Of a stretch of 11,248 nucleotides of DNA, positions 5,877 through 11,184 are shown piece after piece (the first letter of the stretch is position 1; each line of letters begins with the position of its first letter). The DNA is taken from contig CAZEXD010000023.1 of the NCBI GenBank assembly GCA_964516865.1, positions 1 through 11,248 of the forward strand, written 5' to 3'. The position numbers and the translations under genes are program-made. Source of the stretch: CAZEXD01 sp964516865 (GTDB taxonomy: Bacteria > Patescibacteriota > Minisyncoccia > Minisyncoccales > Staskawiczbacteraceae). The notes beneath the pieces are model-generated. The model was not told where the DNA came from. It did no database searches and saw only the letters and a program-made list of their open reading frames with translations.

Positions 5877-5908
5877 AGAGAACCCACTAAATAACGGGTT
5901 CTCTTTTC
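5877..5908 (+). terminator. Terminator of the Cys-rich gene
   Basis: AGAGAACCC (5877-5885) pairs perfectly with GGGTTCTCT (5896-5904) around a 10-base loop, followed by TTT. It lies 12 bases after the stop codon. Confidence 0.8.
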
Positions 5909-5962
5909 GTTGGTTTTATGTTAAAATATCTATAATTATAAATAAATTAACTATTTTTTAAA

Positions 5963-6631
5963 ATGCTAACATTAAATCAAGTTAAAAAAAATCCCCACGT
6001 TTTAGAGTTTATTAAAAAAACCGAAAAAAGTTTAGCCGCTCTTTCTTATACCGACCACGGCTTGAGGCACGCTAATTTGGTGGCAAACAGGGCTATAGAC
6101 ATTGCAAAAGCCATAGGTCTTTCAGTCAGAGAGCAAGAAATATCTGCCATTGCCTCTTTTTGCCACGATATGGGAAATTTTTTGAGCCGCAGTCATCATA
6201 ATTATTTTGCCGCTTTGCTGTTTTTTCAAATTTTTAAAGACAAATTTCCTCCAGATGAAATGGTTCTTATTATGCAGGCGATTTCCAATCACGATAAGCA
6301 ACAAGAGGACATAAGTTTTGTTAATCCGATATCAGCAATAGTTGTTTTAGCAGACAAATCCGACGTGCACAGATCCAGAGTAATATCAAAAAATATAAAT
6401 CAGATTAAATCAGACATCCACGATAGAGTAAATTACGCCACTACAGAAAGCTTCGTTAAGGTGGACAGGTCCAAAAAAAGGATTACTTTATGCCTAAAAA
6501 TTGATATCAATTTTTGTCCGATAATGGAATACTTTGAAATTTTTACCGACAGGATGGTTTTTTGCAGAAAAGCTGCAGAGTTTTTGGGTTACAGCTTCGG
6601 AGTTATTATAAACAAAACAAGAATGCTGTAA
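5963..6631 (+). CDS. HD-domain phosphohydrolase (222 aa)
   Basis: This is a metal-dependent phosphohydrolase of the HD superfamily. The visible ligand series is H36 in DHGLRHA, H68-D69 in SFCHDMGNF, H78/H79 and N109-H110-D111 in the following helices, and D131 in LADKSD. The family hydrolyses nucleotides, cyclic dinucleotides or (p)ppGpp; the substrate here cannot be read from sequence. No second domain is recognised in the C-terminal 80 residues, which hold a beta-rich segment (KKRITLCLKIDINF). ATG 5963 is preceded by AT-rich DNA with a TATAAT at 5931-5936 but no good -35 box. The stop codon is followed within 2 bases by the ATG of the broken methyltransferase, so the two were probably co-transcribed. 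Confidence 0.87.
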   Translation: MLTLNQVKKNPHVLEFIKKTEKSLAALSYTDHGLRHANLVANRAIDIAKAIGLSVREQEISAIASFCHDMGNFLSRSHHNYFAALLFFQIFKDKFPPDEMVLIMQAISNHDKQQEDISFVNPISAIVVLADKSDVHRSRVISKNINQIKSDIHDRVNYATTESFVKVDRSKKRITLCLKIDINFCPIMEYFEIFTDRMVFCRKAAEFLGYSFGVIINKTRML

Positions 6632-6632
6632 A

Positions 6633-6796
6633 ATGAAGGAGTTTTTGTAATCTGCGATAGCATAAGGAGTTTGGAAAAAATAGGTTCAATTTTCAGGATA
6701 GTCGATGCTCTGGGGGTTTCAAAAATATTTTTGTGCGGAATTTCGAAAAGGCCACCGTATCACAAAATTTCTAAAACTGCGCTGGGCAAGGACTAA
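6633..6796 (+). pseudogene. N-terminal stub of a SpoU/TrmH-type RNA methyltransferase
   Basis: In the frame ending at TAA 6794-6796 the translation reads GVFVICDSIRSLEKIGSIFR, then IVDALGVSKIFLCGISKRPP and KISKTALGKD. This matches the start of SpoU/TrmH 2'-O-methyltransferases (usual form: NIRSxxNVGSIFRTADGxG...YLCGITxxPP...KISKTALGAE). The knotted SAM-binding C-terminal two thirds are absent. The 5' end is also damaged: the only ATG (6633) is in another frame and stops after five codons, so a one-base shift separates it from the coding part. The gene overlaps the end of the HD gene and runs directly into the membrane protein reading frame. It cannot make an active enzyme. Confidence 0.8.
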
Positions 6797-6822
6797 AAAT
6801 AATTTCAGTAATCATAATTATA

Positions 6823-7212
6823 TTGTCTATTGTTCTAATATTTACAGGATTTTTTTTGATTATTAAGAGTTTTAGCGGCGTTGGGGTTGATTTTAAAGGA
6901 CGTCCGATAGGGATTATGTTGTTAGGACAAAGCATTACTGCTATTTTACTTTCTGCTTTTACGCTTAAAAAGAAGAATTGGGCTAGAATCGCTTTGGGTA
7001 TTTTTGTCTGGTTTGAGGGTGGCTTTATATTGCGATTTATTCAAGTTATTTTAATGTCTTTTATATTTCCATCGAGTTTTTATAATGAGAAAGTTATTAG
7101 GCCGTTTCATTCTATTTTTTCTATAACGACTATTATCATTTTTGTTTTAATAATGTTTGTTTTTTGGTACCTTCTTTTTAACAAAAAAGTGAAAGAAGCA
7201 TTTGAAAAATAA
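6823..7212 (+). CDS. Small four-helix membrane protein, start uncertain (129 aa)
   Basis: Four hydrophobic segments are clear: the N-terminus (SIVLIFTGFFLII), about residues 28-47 (IGIMLLGQSITAILLSAFTL), about 53-82 (ARIALGIFVWFEGGFILRF), and about 100-118 (TTIIIFVLIMFVFWYLLF), with KKK loops between. No family is recognised. The annotated start is TTG 6823, but the frame continues upstream as KIISVIIIIL back to about 6796 without any ATG or GTG, completing the first helix. The true start codon may have been lost when the region upstream was deleted (see the methyltransferase stub ending at 6796). The protein may therefore be poorly expressed. It ends just before the DUF5652-like gene. Confidence 0.6.
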   Translation: MSIVLIFTGFFLIIKSFSGVGVDFKGRPIGIMLLGQSITAILLSAFTLKKKNWARIALGIFVWFEGGFILRFIQVILMSFIFPSSFYNEKVIRPFHSIFSITTIIIFVLIMFVFWYLLFNKKVKEAFEK

Positions 7213-7231
7213 TATTAAAAGCATAAATAAT

Positions 7232-7507
7232 ATGGTGAATTTTCAACAGTTAACAGAAGCGCAATTGATAGCGCTTTTGAATGATCCGCGCGTGGTATCT
7301 CTTTTAATTATTTTAGCTGGGTGGTCAATCATATGGAAGGGGATTGCCTTGTGGAAAGCGGCAAGAATAGGAGAAAAAGTATGGTTTGTGGTGATTTTGG
7401 GCGTAAACACATTAGGAATTTTAGAAATTTTATATTTATTTCTTTTTAGCAAGATTAAATGGGATAAATGGTTAAAAAGAAAAGAAACGCCGCCGTCACA
7501 AAGCTGA
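7232..7507 (+). CDS. DUF5652-like small membrane protein (91 aa)
   Basis: This is a two-helix membrane protein with the pattern WxxxWKGIALWKAAR...WFVVILGVNTLGILEILYLF, which I recognise as the DUF5652 type common in CPR genomes; function is unknown. The helices are about residues 21-36 and 50-72, with a basic tail (KIKWDKWLKRK). ATG 7232 is chosen: it starts MVNFQQLTEAQLIALL. The longer TTG-start version overlaps the previous gene and adds an Asn/Lys-rich stretch of no apparent meaning. It follows the four-helix protein by 19 bases and is probably co-transcribed with it. Confidence 0.75.
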   Translation: MVNFQQLTEAQLIALLNDPRVVSLLIILAGWSIIWKGIALWKAARIGEKVWFVVILGVNTLGILEILYLFLFSKIKWDKWLKRKETPPSQS

Positions 7508-7544
7508 GTTAATTTAAAAATAAAAATGTCAATTTTAAAACCGC

Positions 7545-7595
7545 AACTCAAAACTCAAAACTTTTGACCTTTGATATTTGAGATTTGAGTTTGAC
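7545..7595. repeat. CTCAAA/TTTGAG low-complexity inverted repeat
   Basis: AACTCAAAACTCAAAAC on the left and ATTTGAGATTTGAGTTTG on the right form an imperfect inverted repeat made of short units (ACTCAAA 7546-7552 with TTTGAGT 7584-7590). This is the same kind of low-complexity spacer as at 3526-3587. It separates the DUF5652-like gene from the nitroreductase. Confidence 0.6.
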
Positions 7596-7613
7596 CAAGC
7601 GAAGCGAAAAAAC

Positions 7614-8123
7614 ATGGATATCTATGAAGTGATAAAATTAAGAAGGAGTGTCAGGGCGTATCAAGAGAAAAAAATTGATGAAGCGATTTTAAATAAAATT
7701 TTAGAGGCAGTAAGATTGGCACCCTCGGCGCATAATGCTCAGGAATACAAATTGATAATTGTGAAAGATATTGAGAGAAAAAAAGCCCTGGCGAAAGCGG
7801 CATTAAATCAAGATTTTATTGCCGAGGCACCGATTATTATCGTGGCTGTTTCCTTAAACCCCAGCCACATAATGGCTTGCGAGATACCGGCTTTTCCCGT
7901 TGATATAGCAATTGCCCTTGACCATTTAACTTTGGCTGCAGCAGCCGAGGGATTGGGTACTTGTTGGATTGGCGCTTTTTCGCAAGAAGAAGTTAAGAAA
8001 ATTTTGAACATTCCGGAAAAATATAAGGTAATAGCCTTAATGCCGCTAGGTTTTCCCGCCGATAAGCCAAAGAAAAAAATAAGAAAAAATCTTAAAGAAC
8101 TAATTAAATACGACAGTTTTTAG
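7614..8123 (+). CDS. Nitroreductase family protein (169 aa)
   Basis: This is an FMN-dependent oxidoreductase of the short nitroreductase type, expected to use NAD(P)H to reduce nitro-compounds, quinones or flavins; the physiological substrate is unknown. Family marks: the FMN-phosphate-binding RRSVR at residues 10-14, LAPSAHNAQ at 35-43, and AAEGLGTCWIGAF at 110-122. Length is typical for single-domain bacterial members. ATG 7614 is chosen because the family begins DIYEVIKLRRSVR; the frame upstream to 7578 reads through repeat DNA. An extra Cys (C89) and C117 could be redox sensitive. It is transcribed towards the isc operon; the terminator-like hairpin at 8256-8282 would end its mRNA. Confidence 0.92.
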   Translation: MDIYEVIKLRRSVRAYQEKKIDEAILNKILEAVRLAPSAHNAQEYKLIIVKDIERKKALAKAALNQDFIAEAPIIIVAVSLNPSHIMACEIPAFPVDIAIALDHLTLAAAAEGLGTCWIGAFSQEEVKKILNIPEKYKVIALMPLGFPADKPKKKIRKNLKELIKYDSF

Positions 8124-8137
8124 AATAGGGCAGGATG

Positions 8138-8230
8138 GTTGACCCTTCACCCTGAGGGAGCAATATTATTTTTCAGAAAATTAAAAACTTGCCACTATCA
8201 CAGGATATTGCCGCAAGGTGAAGGGTTGAC
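8138..8230. other. Long imperfect inverted repeat upstream of the isc promoter
   Basis: CCCTTCACC (8143-8151) pairs perfectly with GGTGAAGGG (8217-8225), extended outward by five more pairs (two wobble) to 8138/8230 and inward by GCAATAT (8160-8166) with ATATTGC (8205-8211). The right arm includes the first five bases of the -35 box TTGACA at 8226-8231. CTTGC (8189-8193) can alternatively pair with GCAAG (8213-8217), so two folds compete. It could be a folded 3' end of the nitroreductase mRNA or an operator for the isc promoter. Confidence 0.55.
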
Positions 8231-8254
8231 AGGTATTTTTGTAATTGCTATACT
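8226..8254 (+). promoter_or_regulatory. Consensus promoter of the isc operon
   Basis: A perfect -35 box TTGACA (8226-8231), a 17-base spacer and TATACT (8249-8254). The predicted transcription start is near 8261, giving a leader of about 200 nt before the Rrf2 gene. No other good promoter is seen between here and 8463. Confidence 0.8.
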
Positions 8255-8255
8255 T

Positions 8256-8282
8256 AAAACCGATGAAATTAGTCGGTTTTTT
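8256..8282 (+). terminator. Terminator hairpin overlapping the isc start site
   Basis: AAAACCGA (8256-8263) pairs with TCGGTTTT (8273-8280), followed by more T (to 8282). It would end transcripts arriving from the nitroreductase gene. Transcripts started at about 8261 from the promoter at 8226-8254 would lack most of the left arm and should escape it. Confidence 0.7.
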
Positions 8283-8293
8283 AAATAACGCTC

Positions 8294-8428
8294 GGCAACG
8301 AAAGTTTTCAGGCACCGATAGTCGGAATTCCCAGCGGAATTCCGCTATTTACATTCTCGGCAGTTGATTCGTCTTCGGCGAAACCATGCTCAACTGCCTG
8401 CGAAGGTTGCCGTGAAAACTTTGTTGCC
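8294..8428 (+). ncRNA. Candidate structured leader RNA of the isc operon
   Basis: About 135 nt fold into a closed three-way junction. The outer stem is GGCAAC (8294-8299) with GTTGCC (8423-8428) and, after one bulged G, AAAGTTTTCA (8301-8310) with TGAAAACTTT (8413-8422), extended by GGCA (8311-8314) with TGCC (8408-8411). Inside are hairpin 1, CGGAATTCC (8323-8331) with GGAATTCCG (8336-8344), and hairpin 2, GGCAGTTGA (8359-8367) with TCAACTGCC (8390-8398), topped by TTCGTC (8368-8373) with GGCGAA (8377-8382). It lies in the leader, 35 bases before the Rrf2 start. No known RNA family is recognised. It could be a regulatory leader, an independent small RNA, or a mobile palindromic repeat. Confidence 0.5.
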
Positions 8429-8462
8429 TCGCTTAACTTAAATTTATTAATAATAGATTATT

Positions 8463-8858
8463 ATGCGCATATCAAAAAAATCACAATATGGATTAAGGGC
8501 GATGATTTATTTAGCCCAAAAAGAAAAGGGTGTGATTACCCCCTTGAAAGATATTGCCAGAATAGAAGAGGTGCCTTTTGATTTTTTAGAGAAGATTATG
8601 GCAGAATTGGAAAAAGCCAAACTAGTCAAAGCGAAAAAAGGTCCGCAGGGCGGATATTTCTTAGCAAAACCGGCTAAGAAAATTACTCCTGGCGATATAG
8701 TCTCGGCGTTGGAGGAAGATATGACGCTTGTTCACTGTACTGGTTGTCCAATGGCTGGTTCTTGCACCAGCGAAGATGTTTGGGACGAAGCCCGAGAGTC
8801 ATTGGAGAACACTTTAAACGCGGTAAATCTTGCCGATTTAATAAAAAAGAAAAAATAA
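8463..8858 (+). CDS. iscR: IscR-like Rrf2 family regulator (131 aa)
   Basis: This is an Rrf2-type winged-helix DNA-binding protein, predicted to bind an iron-sulfur cluster and control the operon it heads. The N-terminus MRISKKSQYGLRAMIYLA is diagnostic. The helix-turn-helix spans about residues 26-50, and the wing is KGPQGGYFLAKP at 59-70. The cluster ligands are C92, C95 and C101 (HCTGCPMAGSC); the first spacing is shorter than the C-x5-C-x5-C of E. coli IscR, closer to other Rrf2 iron-sulfur sensors. H91 could help as a ligand. ATG 8463 has no Shine-Dalgarno. Its stop is one base before the iscS start. Context with iscS and iscU strongly supports a role in cluster homeostasis; the target sites are not evident. 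Confidence 0.9.
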   Translation: MRISKKSQYGLRAMIYLAQKEKGVITPLKDIARIEEVPFDFLEKIMAELEKAKLVKAKKGPQGGYFLAKPAKKITPGDIVSALEEDMTLVHCTGCPMAGSCTSEDVWDEARESLENTLNAVNLADLIKKKK

Positions 8859-8859
8859 T

Positions 8860-10023
8860 ATGCCCAAAATATATTTTGACTACGCAGCCACTACGCCGGT
8901 TGACCCCCGTGTTATGAAAGCAATGCTGCCTTTCTTTTCAGAGAAGTTTGGCAATACAATGTCTCTTCATAGTTTTGGCCAAGGCGCAAAATTAGCCCTC
9001 GAAGAAAGCAGAGAAAAAGTGGCGGATTTAATAAGCGCGAAACCAGAGGAAATAATTTTTACGAGTTCTGCAACCGAAAGCAATAATTTAGCATTAAAGG
9101 GCATTGCTTTTGCCAACAAAAATAAAGACAATCATTTAATAATTTCCGCAATTGAGCACCCCTGCATTTTGGAAAGCGCAAAATGGTTAGAAAAACAGGG
9201 CTTTAAAATAACAAAGATTCCGGTTGATAAATACGGGTTGGTAAATCCAAAAGACGTTGCAAAAGCCATAACAGAAAAAACAGTTTTGGTTTCTATAATT
9301 CATGCCTCAAACGAAACAGGAACAATTCAGCCAATTGCAGAAATCGGCAAAATTTGTCGCCAGAAAGGAGTTTATTTTCACACTGACGCGGCGCAATCTT
9401 TTGGCAAAATTCCAATTGATGTTAAAAAAATGAACATTGATTTACTGACCGCCAGTTCCCAAAAAATATACGGACCAAAAGGCGCGGCTTATTTATTTGT
9501 TAAAGAAGGCGTTAAAATTGAACCAATTTTGCACGGTGGAGGTCAAGAGAACGGCTTAAGATCTTCAACTGTTAATGTTCCGGCAATTGTGGGCTTTGCC
9601 AAGGCGGTTGAAATATGTAAAAAAGAAATGATGGCCGAAAGCCAACGCTTAAGCAAATTACGCGACAAGTTAATAAAGAATGTTTTGAAAATAAAAAATA
9701 GTCATCTTAACGGACACCCAACAAAAAGATTGGCAAATAACGCTAATTTTCGGTTTGATTTTATTGAGGGCGAGTCATTGGTGATGCGGCTTGATTTAAT
9801 GGGAATTTGCGCCTCAACTGGTTCTGCCTGTTCATCTACTACTTTGGAGCCAAGTCATGTTTTGCTTGCCTTGGGGTTAACACACGAACAGGCGCACGGC
9901 TCTTTGCGGATTTCTTTGGGCAGATGGACAACTGAAAAAGAAGTTGATCGCCTAATAAAGGTTTTGCCTGGAATTGTAAAGAAGTTAAGGGAAATCTCAC
10001 CATTTAAAAAACATGCCAGATAA
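8860..10023 (+). CDS. iscS: Cysteine desulfurase IscS/NifS
   Basis: This PLP enzyme removes sulfur from L-cysteine as a persulfide and hands it to IscU for cluster assembly (and often to tRNA thiolation). At 387 residues it is full length for the group I desulfurases. Visible residues: H100 in AIEHPC, N151 (SNETG), D176 and Q179 (HTDAAQS), PLP lysine K202 in SSQKIYGPKG, and the catalytic persulfide cysteine C324 in STGSACSS on the long loop. The residue before the PLP lysine is Gln (Q201) where His is nearly always found. ATG 8860 is one base after the regulator's stop, and the end overlaps the iscU start by 11 bases, so translation is probably coupled. Confidence 0.96.
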   Translation: MPKIYFDYAATTPVDPRVMKAMLPFFSEKFGNTMSLHSFGQGAKLALEESREKVADLISAKPEEIIFTSSATESNNLALKGIAFANKNKDNHLIISAIEHPCILESAKWLEKQGFKITKIPVDKYGLVNPKDVAKAITEKTVLVSIIHASNETGTIQPIAEIGKICRQKGVYFHTDAAQSFGKIPIDVKKMNIDLLTASSQKIYGPKGAAYLFVKEGVKIEPILHGGGQENGLRSSTVNVPAIVGFAKAVEICKKEMMAESQRLSKLRDKLIKNVLKIKNSHLNGHPTKRLANNANFRFDFIEGESLVMRLDLMGICASTGSACSSTTLEPSHVLLALGLTHEQAHGSLRISLGRWTTEKEVDRLIKVLPGIVKKLREISPFKKHAR

Positions 10024-10426
10024 TATGAAACAAAACGGAATTTATACTAAAAAAGTTTTGGACTTATTCAAAAAACCGCATAATTACGGCAGAATGAAAA
10101 ATCCTGATGGCTTGGGAAAAGTCGGAAATCCGGTCTGCGGTGACGTGATGTGGCTTTATATTAAAGTGAGTAAGAATAGAAAAGGGGAGGAAATAATCAA
10201 AGATGTAAAATTTGAAACTTTCGGTTGTGTAGCCGCTATCGCCACAAGCAGTATAATTACGGATTTGGTGATAGGAAAAACAATAAAAGAAGCACTTAAA
10301 GTTAAAAAAGACGACGTTATAAAATCTTTAGGCGGACTGCCTAAGATAAAATATCATTGCTCGGTTTTGGCGGTTGATGCCCTGCATAAGGCGATTGAGG
10401 ATTATTTAGTTAAAAATAAGAAATAA
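10013..10426 (+). CDS. iscU: Iron-sulfur cluster scaffold IscU/NifU-N
   Basis: This is the scaffold on which IscS-derived sulfur and iron are assembled into [2Fe-2S] or [4Fe-4S] clusters. The three cluster cysteines are present: C42 (NPVCGDVMWLYI), C72 (FGCVAAIATSS) and C116 (KYHCSVLAVDAL), together with D44 and H115. LPKIK (109-113) stands where the HscA chaperone-binding LPPVK motif is in E. coli; no hscA or hscB is in the window. The length (137) is that of a single-domain IscU. Two starts are possible: ATG 10013 overlapping the end of iscS, or ATG 10025 just after the iscS stop (MKQNGIYTKKVLDLF). The second removes only four residues and fits the family start slightly better. Confidence 0.95.
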   Translation: MPDNMKQNGIYTKKVLDLFKKPHNYGRMKNPDGLGKVGNPVCGDVMWLYIKVSKNRKGEEIIKDVKFETFGCVAAIATSSIITDLVIGKTIKEALKVKKDDVIKSLGGLPKIKYHCSVLAVDALHKAIEDYLVKNKK

Positions 10427-10466
10427 CGCTCTCAAAAAGGGAAGGGCAGCAAAACTTGCTCCGTCA

Positions 10467-10495
10467 TTGACATATTTAAGATAGTGTGCTATAAT
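10467..10495 (+). promoter_or_regulatory. Perfect consensus promoter of the GC-rich unit
   Basis: TTGACA (10467-10472), exactly 17 bases, TATAAT (10490-10495): an ideal sigma70 promoter and the best in the window. The predicted start is near 10502. It lies 41 bases after the iscU stop and marks the switch to GC-rich sequence. A small hairpin AGCAA (10448-10452) / TTGCT (10456-10460) precedes it without a T run. Confidence 0.85.
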
Positions 10496-10505
10496 TAAAG
10501 ATATA

Positions 10506-10697
10506 GTGAAGTGGTCAAGTTTTCCCCCCTTTCCAGGAGGTTTCAAAATAAATCACTTCGGGACAACCCTGCAAGGCGAAGACCTCGGTGTTATATTCGC
10601 GAAAGTTTGTCCCCGAGAAACCCTTCCCGACAAGACGGAGAAAGCTCGCCAGGCCTTCGAAGAAAGAAGGATGGCGGATTATTACTCCCTTCAGTAG
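10506..10697 (+). CDS. Unknown small protein of the GC-rich unit (up to 63 aa)
   Basis: The frame reads LQGEDLGVIFAKVCPRETLP, then DKTEKARQAFEERRMADYYS before the stop, with natural composition and a probable C-terminal amphipathic helix. About half of third codon positions are G or C, unlike the AT-rich isc genes. The start is unclear. GTG 10506 would be almost leaderless after the promoter and adds a Pro-rich stretch (FPPFPGG) that is more likely leader DNA. A perfect AGGAGG at 10535-10540 instead points to the ATA codon at 10548, 7 bases downstream, an unusual start. GAAGTG (10508-10513) can pair with CACTTC (10554-10559), closing a stem around this AGGAGG. No family is recognised, and the region could be structured RNA rather than a gene. 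Confidence 0.42.
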   Translation: MKWSSFPPFPGGFKINHFGTTLQGEDLGVIFAKVCPRETLPDKTEKARQAFEERRMADYYSLQ

Positions 10698-10936
10698 TTG
10701 GCGCGACAGCAGGCACGGAAAGACCGTGTGTCGGTCAATTTCTGACCACAACCACAAGGAGAACGCACCCTCGCGTGTACGTTCTCCCTCACTCGAGTTT
10801 ATCACTTCAATAAATTCAGTGGCAGATTCGGGTGAAGCACTTTGAAATAATCATTTCTCGCAAGAGCATAAAAGGACGGAAACAATTCTTTCTTTTTAAG
10901 CTCTTGGGAGAATCCAACTTTTTTAGGAGTTGCGCA
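10698..10936 (+). other. Hairpin-rich spacer of the GC-rich unit
   Basis: No supported gene is present. Three compact hairpins follow each other: CACGG (10714-10718) with CCGTG (10724-10728); GGTCA (10733-10737) with TGACC (10743-10747); and GGAGAACG (10758-10765) with CGTTCTCC (10780-10787), extended by CAC/GTG. None is followed by a T run, so they are not terminators. From 10800 on the DNA is less structured, ending in the ribosome-binding site of the next ORF. Confidence 0.55.
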
Positions 10937-11116
10937 ATGCCTTGTGAAGATCGCCTGCTTGACATTGGTGGGTGGAGGGTTGAGCTTTGCGTAAATGGGC
11001 GGGGCGAGCTTCTCGTCACCGTCCGCAAAAAGGGCGACCCTCCCGAAAAGTGTGTCGATGTTCTGATCGATTCCCATCTTAAGGTCTTTTTCATCTCGTC
11101 GGCGGAAAAGACCTAA
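10937..11116 (+). CDS. Unknown 59-aa protein of the GC-rich unit
   Basis: ATG 10937 follows AGGAG (10925-10929) by 7 bases, the best ribosome-binding site in the window. The product begins MPCEDRLLDIGGWRVELCVN and has alternating hydrophobic/polar strands (WRVELCV, ELLVTVRKKG, KCVDVLIDSHLKVFFIS), so a small beta or beta-alpha fold is likely; C3, C18 and C40 are present but form no CxxC. About 60% of third codon positions are G or C (GTC, CTC, CGC, ATC), far from the AT-rich use of all other genes here. The stop TAA at 11114-11116 is part of the terminator's outer stem. I do not recognise a family. Codon use suggests transfer or selection for high expression. Confidence 0.7.
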   Translation: MPCEDRLLDIGGWRVELCVNGRGELLVTVRKKGDPPEKCVDVLIDSHLKVFFISSAEKT

Positions 11117-11184
11117 AGGGGCTGGTCCAAGTTTGGTCAGTCGGGGGCGAGCCGTGCTTACACAGCCCGCCCCTTTTGTTTTTT
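11115..11184 (+). terminator. Strong terminator of the GC-rich unit
   Basis: Two alternative stems share the right arm: AAAGGGGC (11115-11122) with GCCCCTTT (11169-11176), and GGGGCG (11144-11149) with CGCCCC (11168-11173), topped by GTG/CAC. A run TTTTGTTTTTT (11174-11184) follows. It would end transcription from the promoter at 10467-10495, giving an RNA of about 680 nt. Confidence 0.85.

Noticed and set aside
7202..7231. Upstream TTG start for the DUF5652-like gene
   Set aside because: The extra ten residues are Asn/Lys-rich and overlap the previous gene; ATG 7232 gives a family-like N-terminus.
8294..8428. Outer stem GGCAAC...GTTGCC as an integron attC site
   Set aside because: The ends do not fit the RYYYAAC/GTTRRRY core sites, and there is no cassette array or integrase nearby.
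10515..10845. Other overlapping frames in the GC-rich unit (10511-10813, 10588-10845 plus; 10515-10805 minus)
   Set aside because: Their composition (Arg/Pro/Ser-rich, no hydrophobic core) is typical of shadow frames in GC-rich DNA; only the 10937-11116 frame, and weakly the 10506-10697 frame, look coding.
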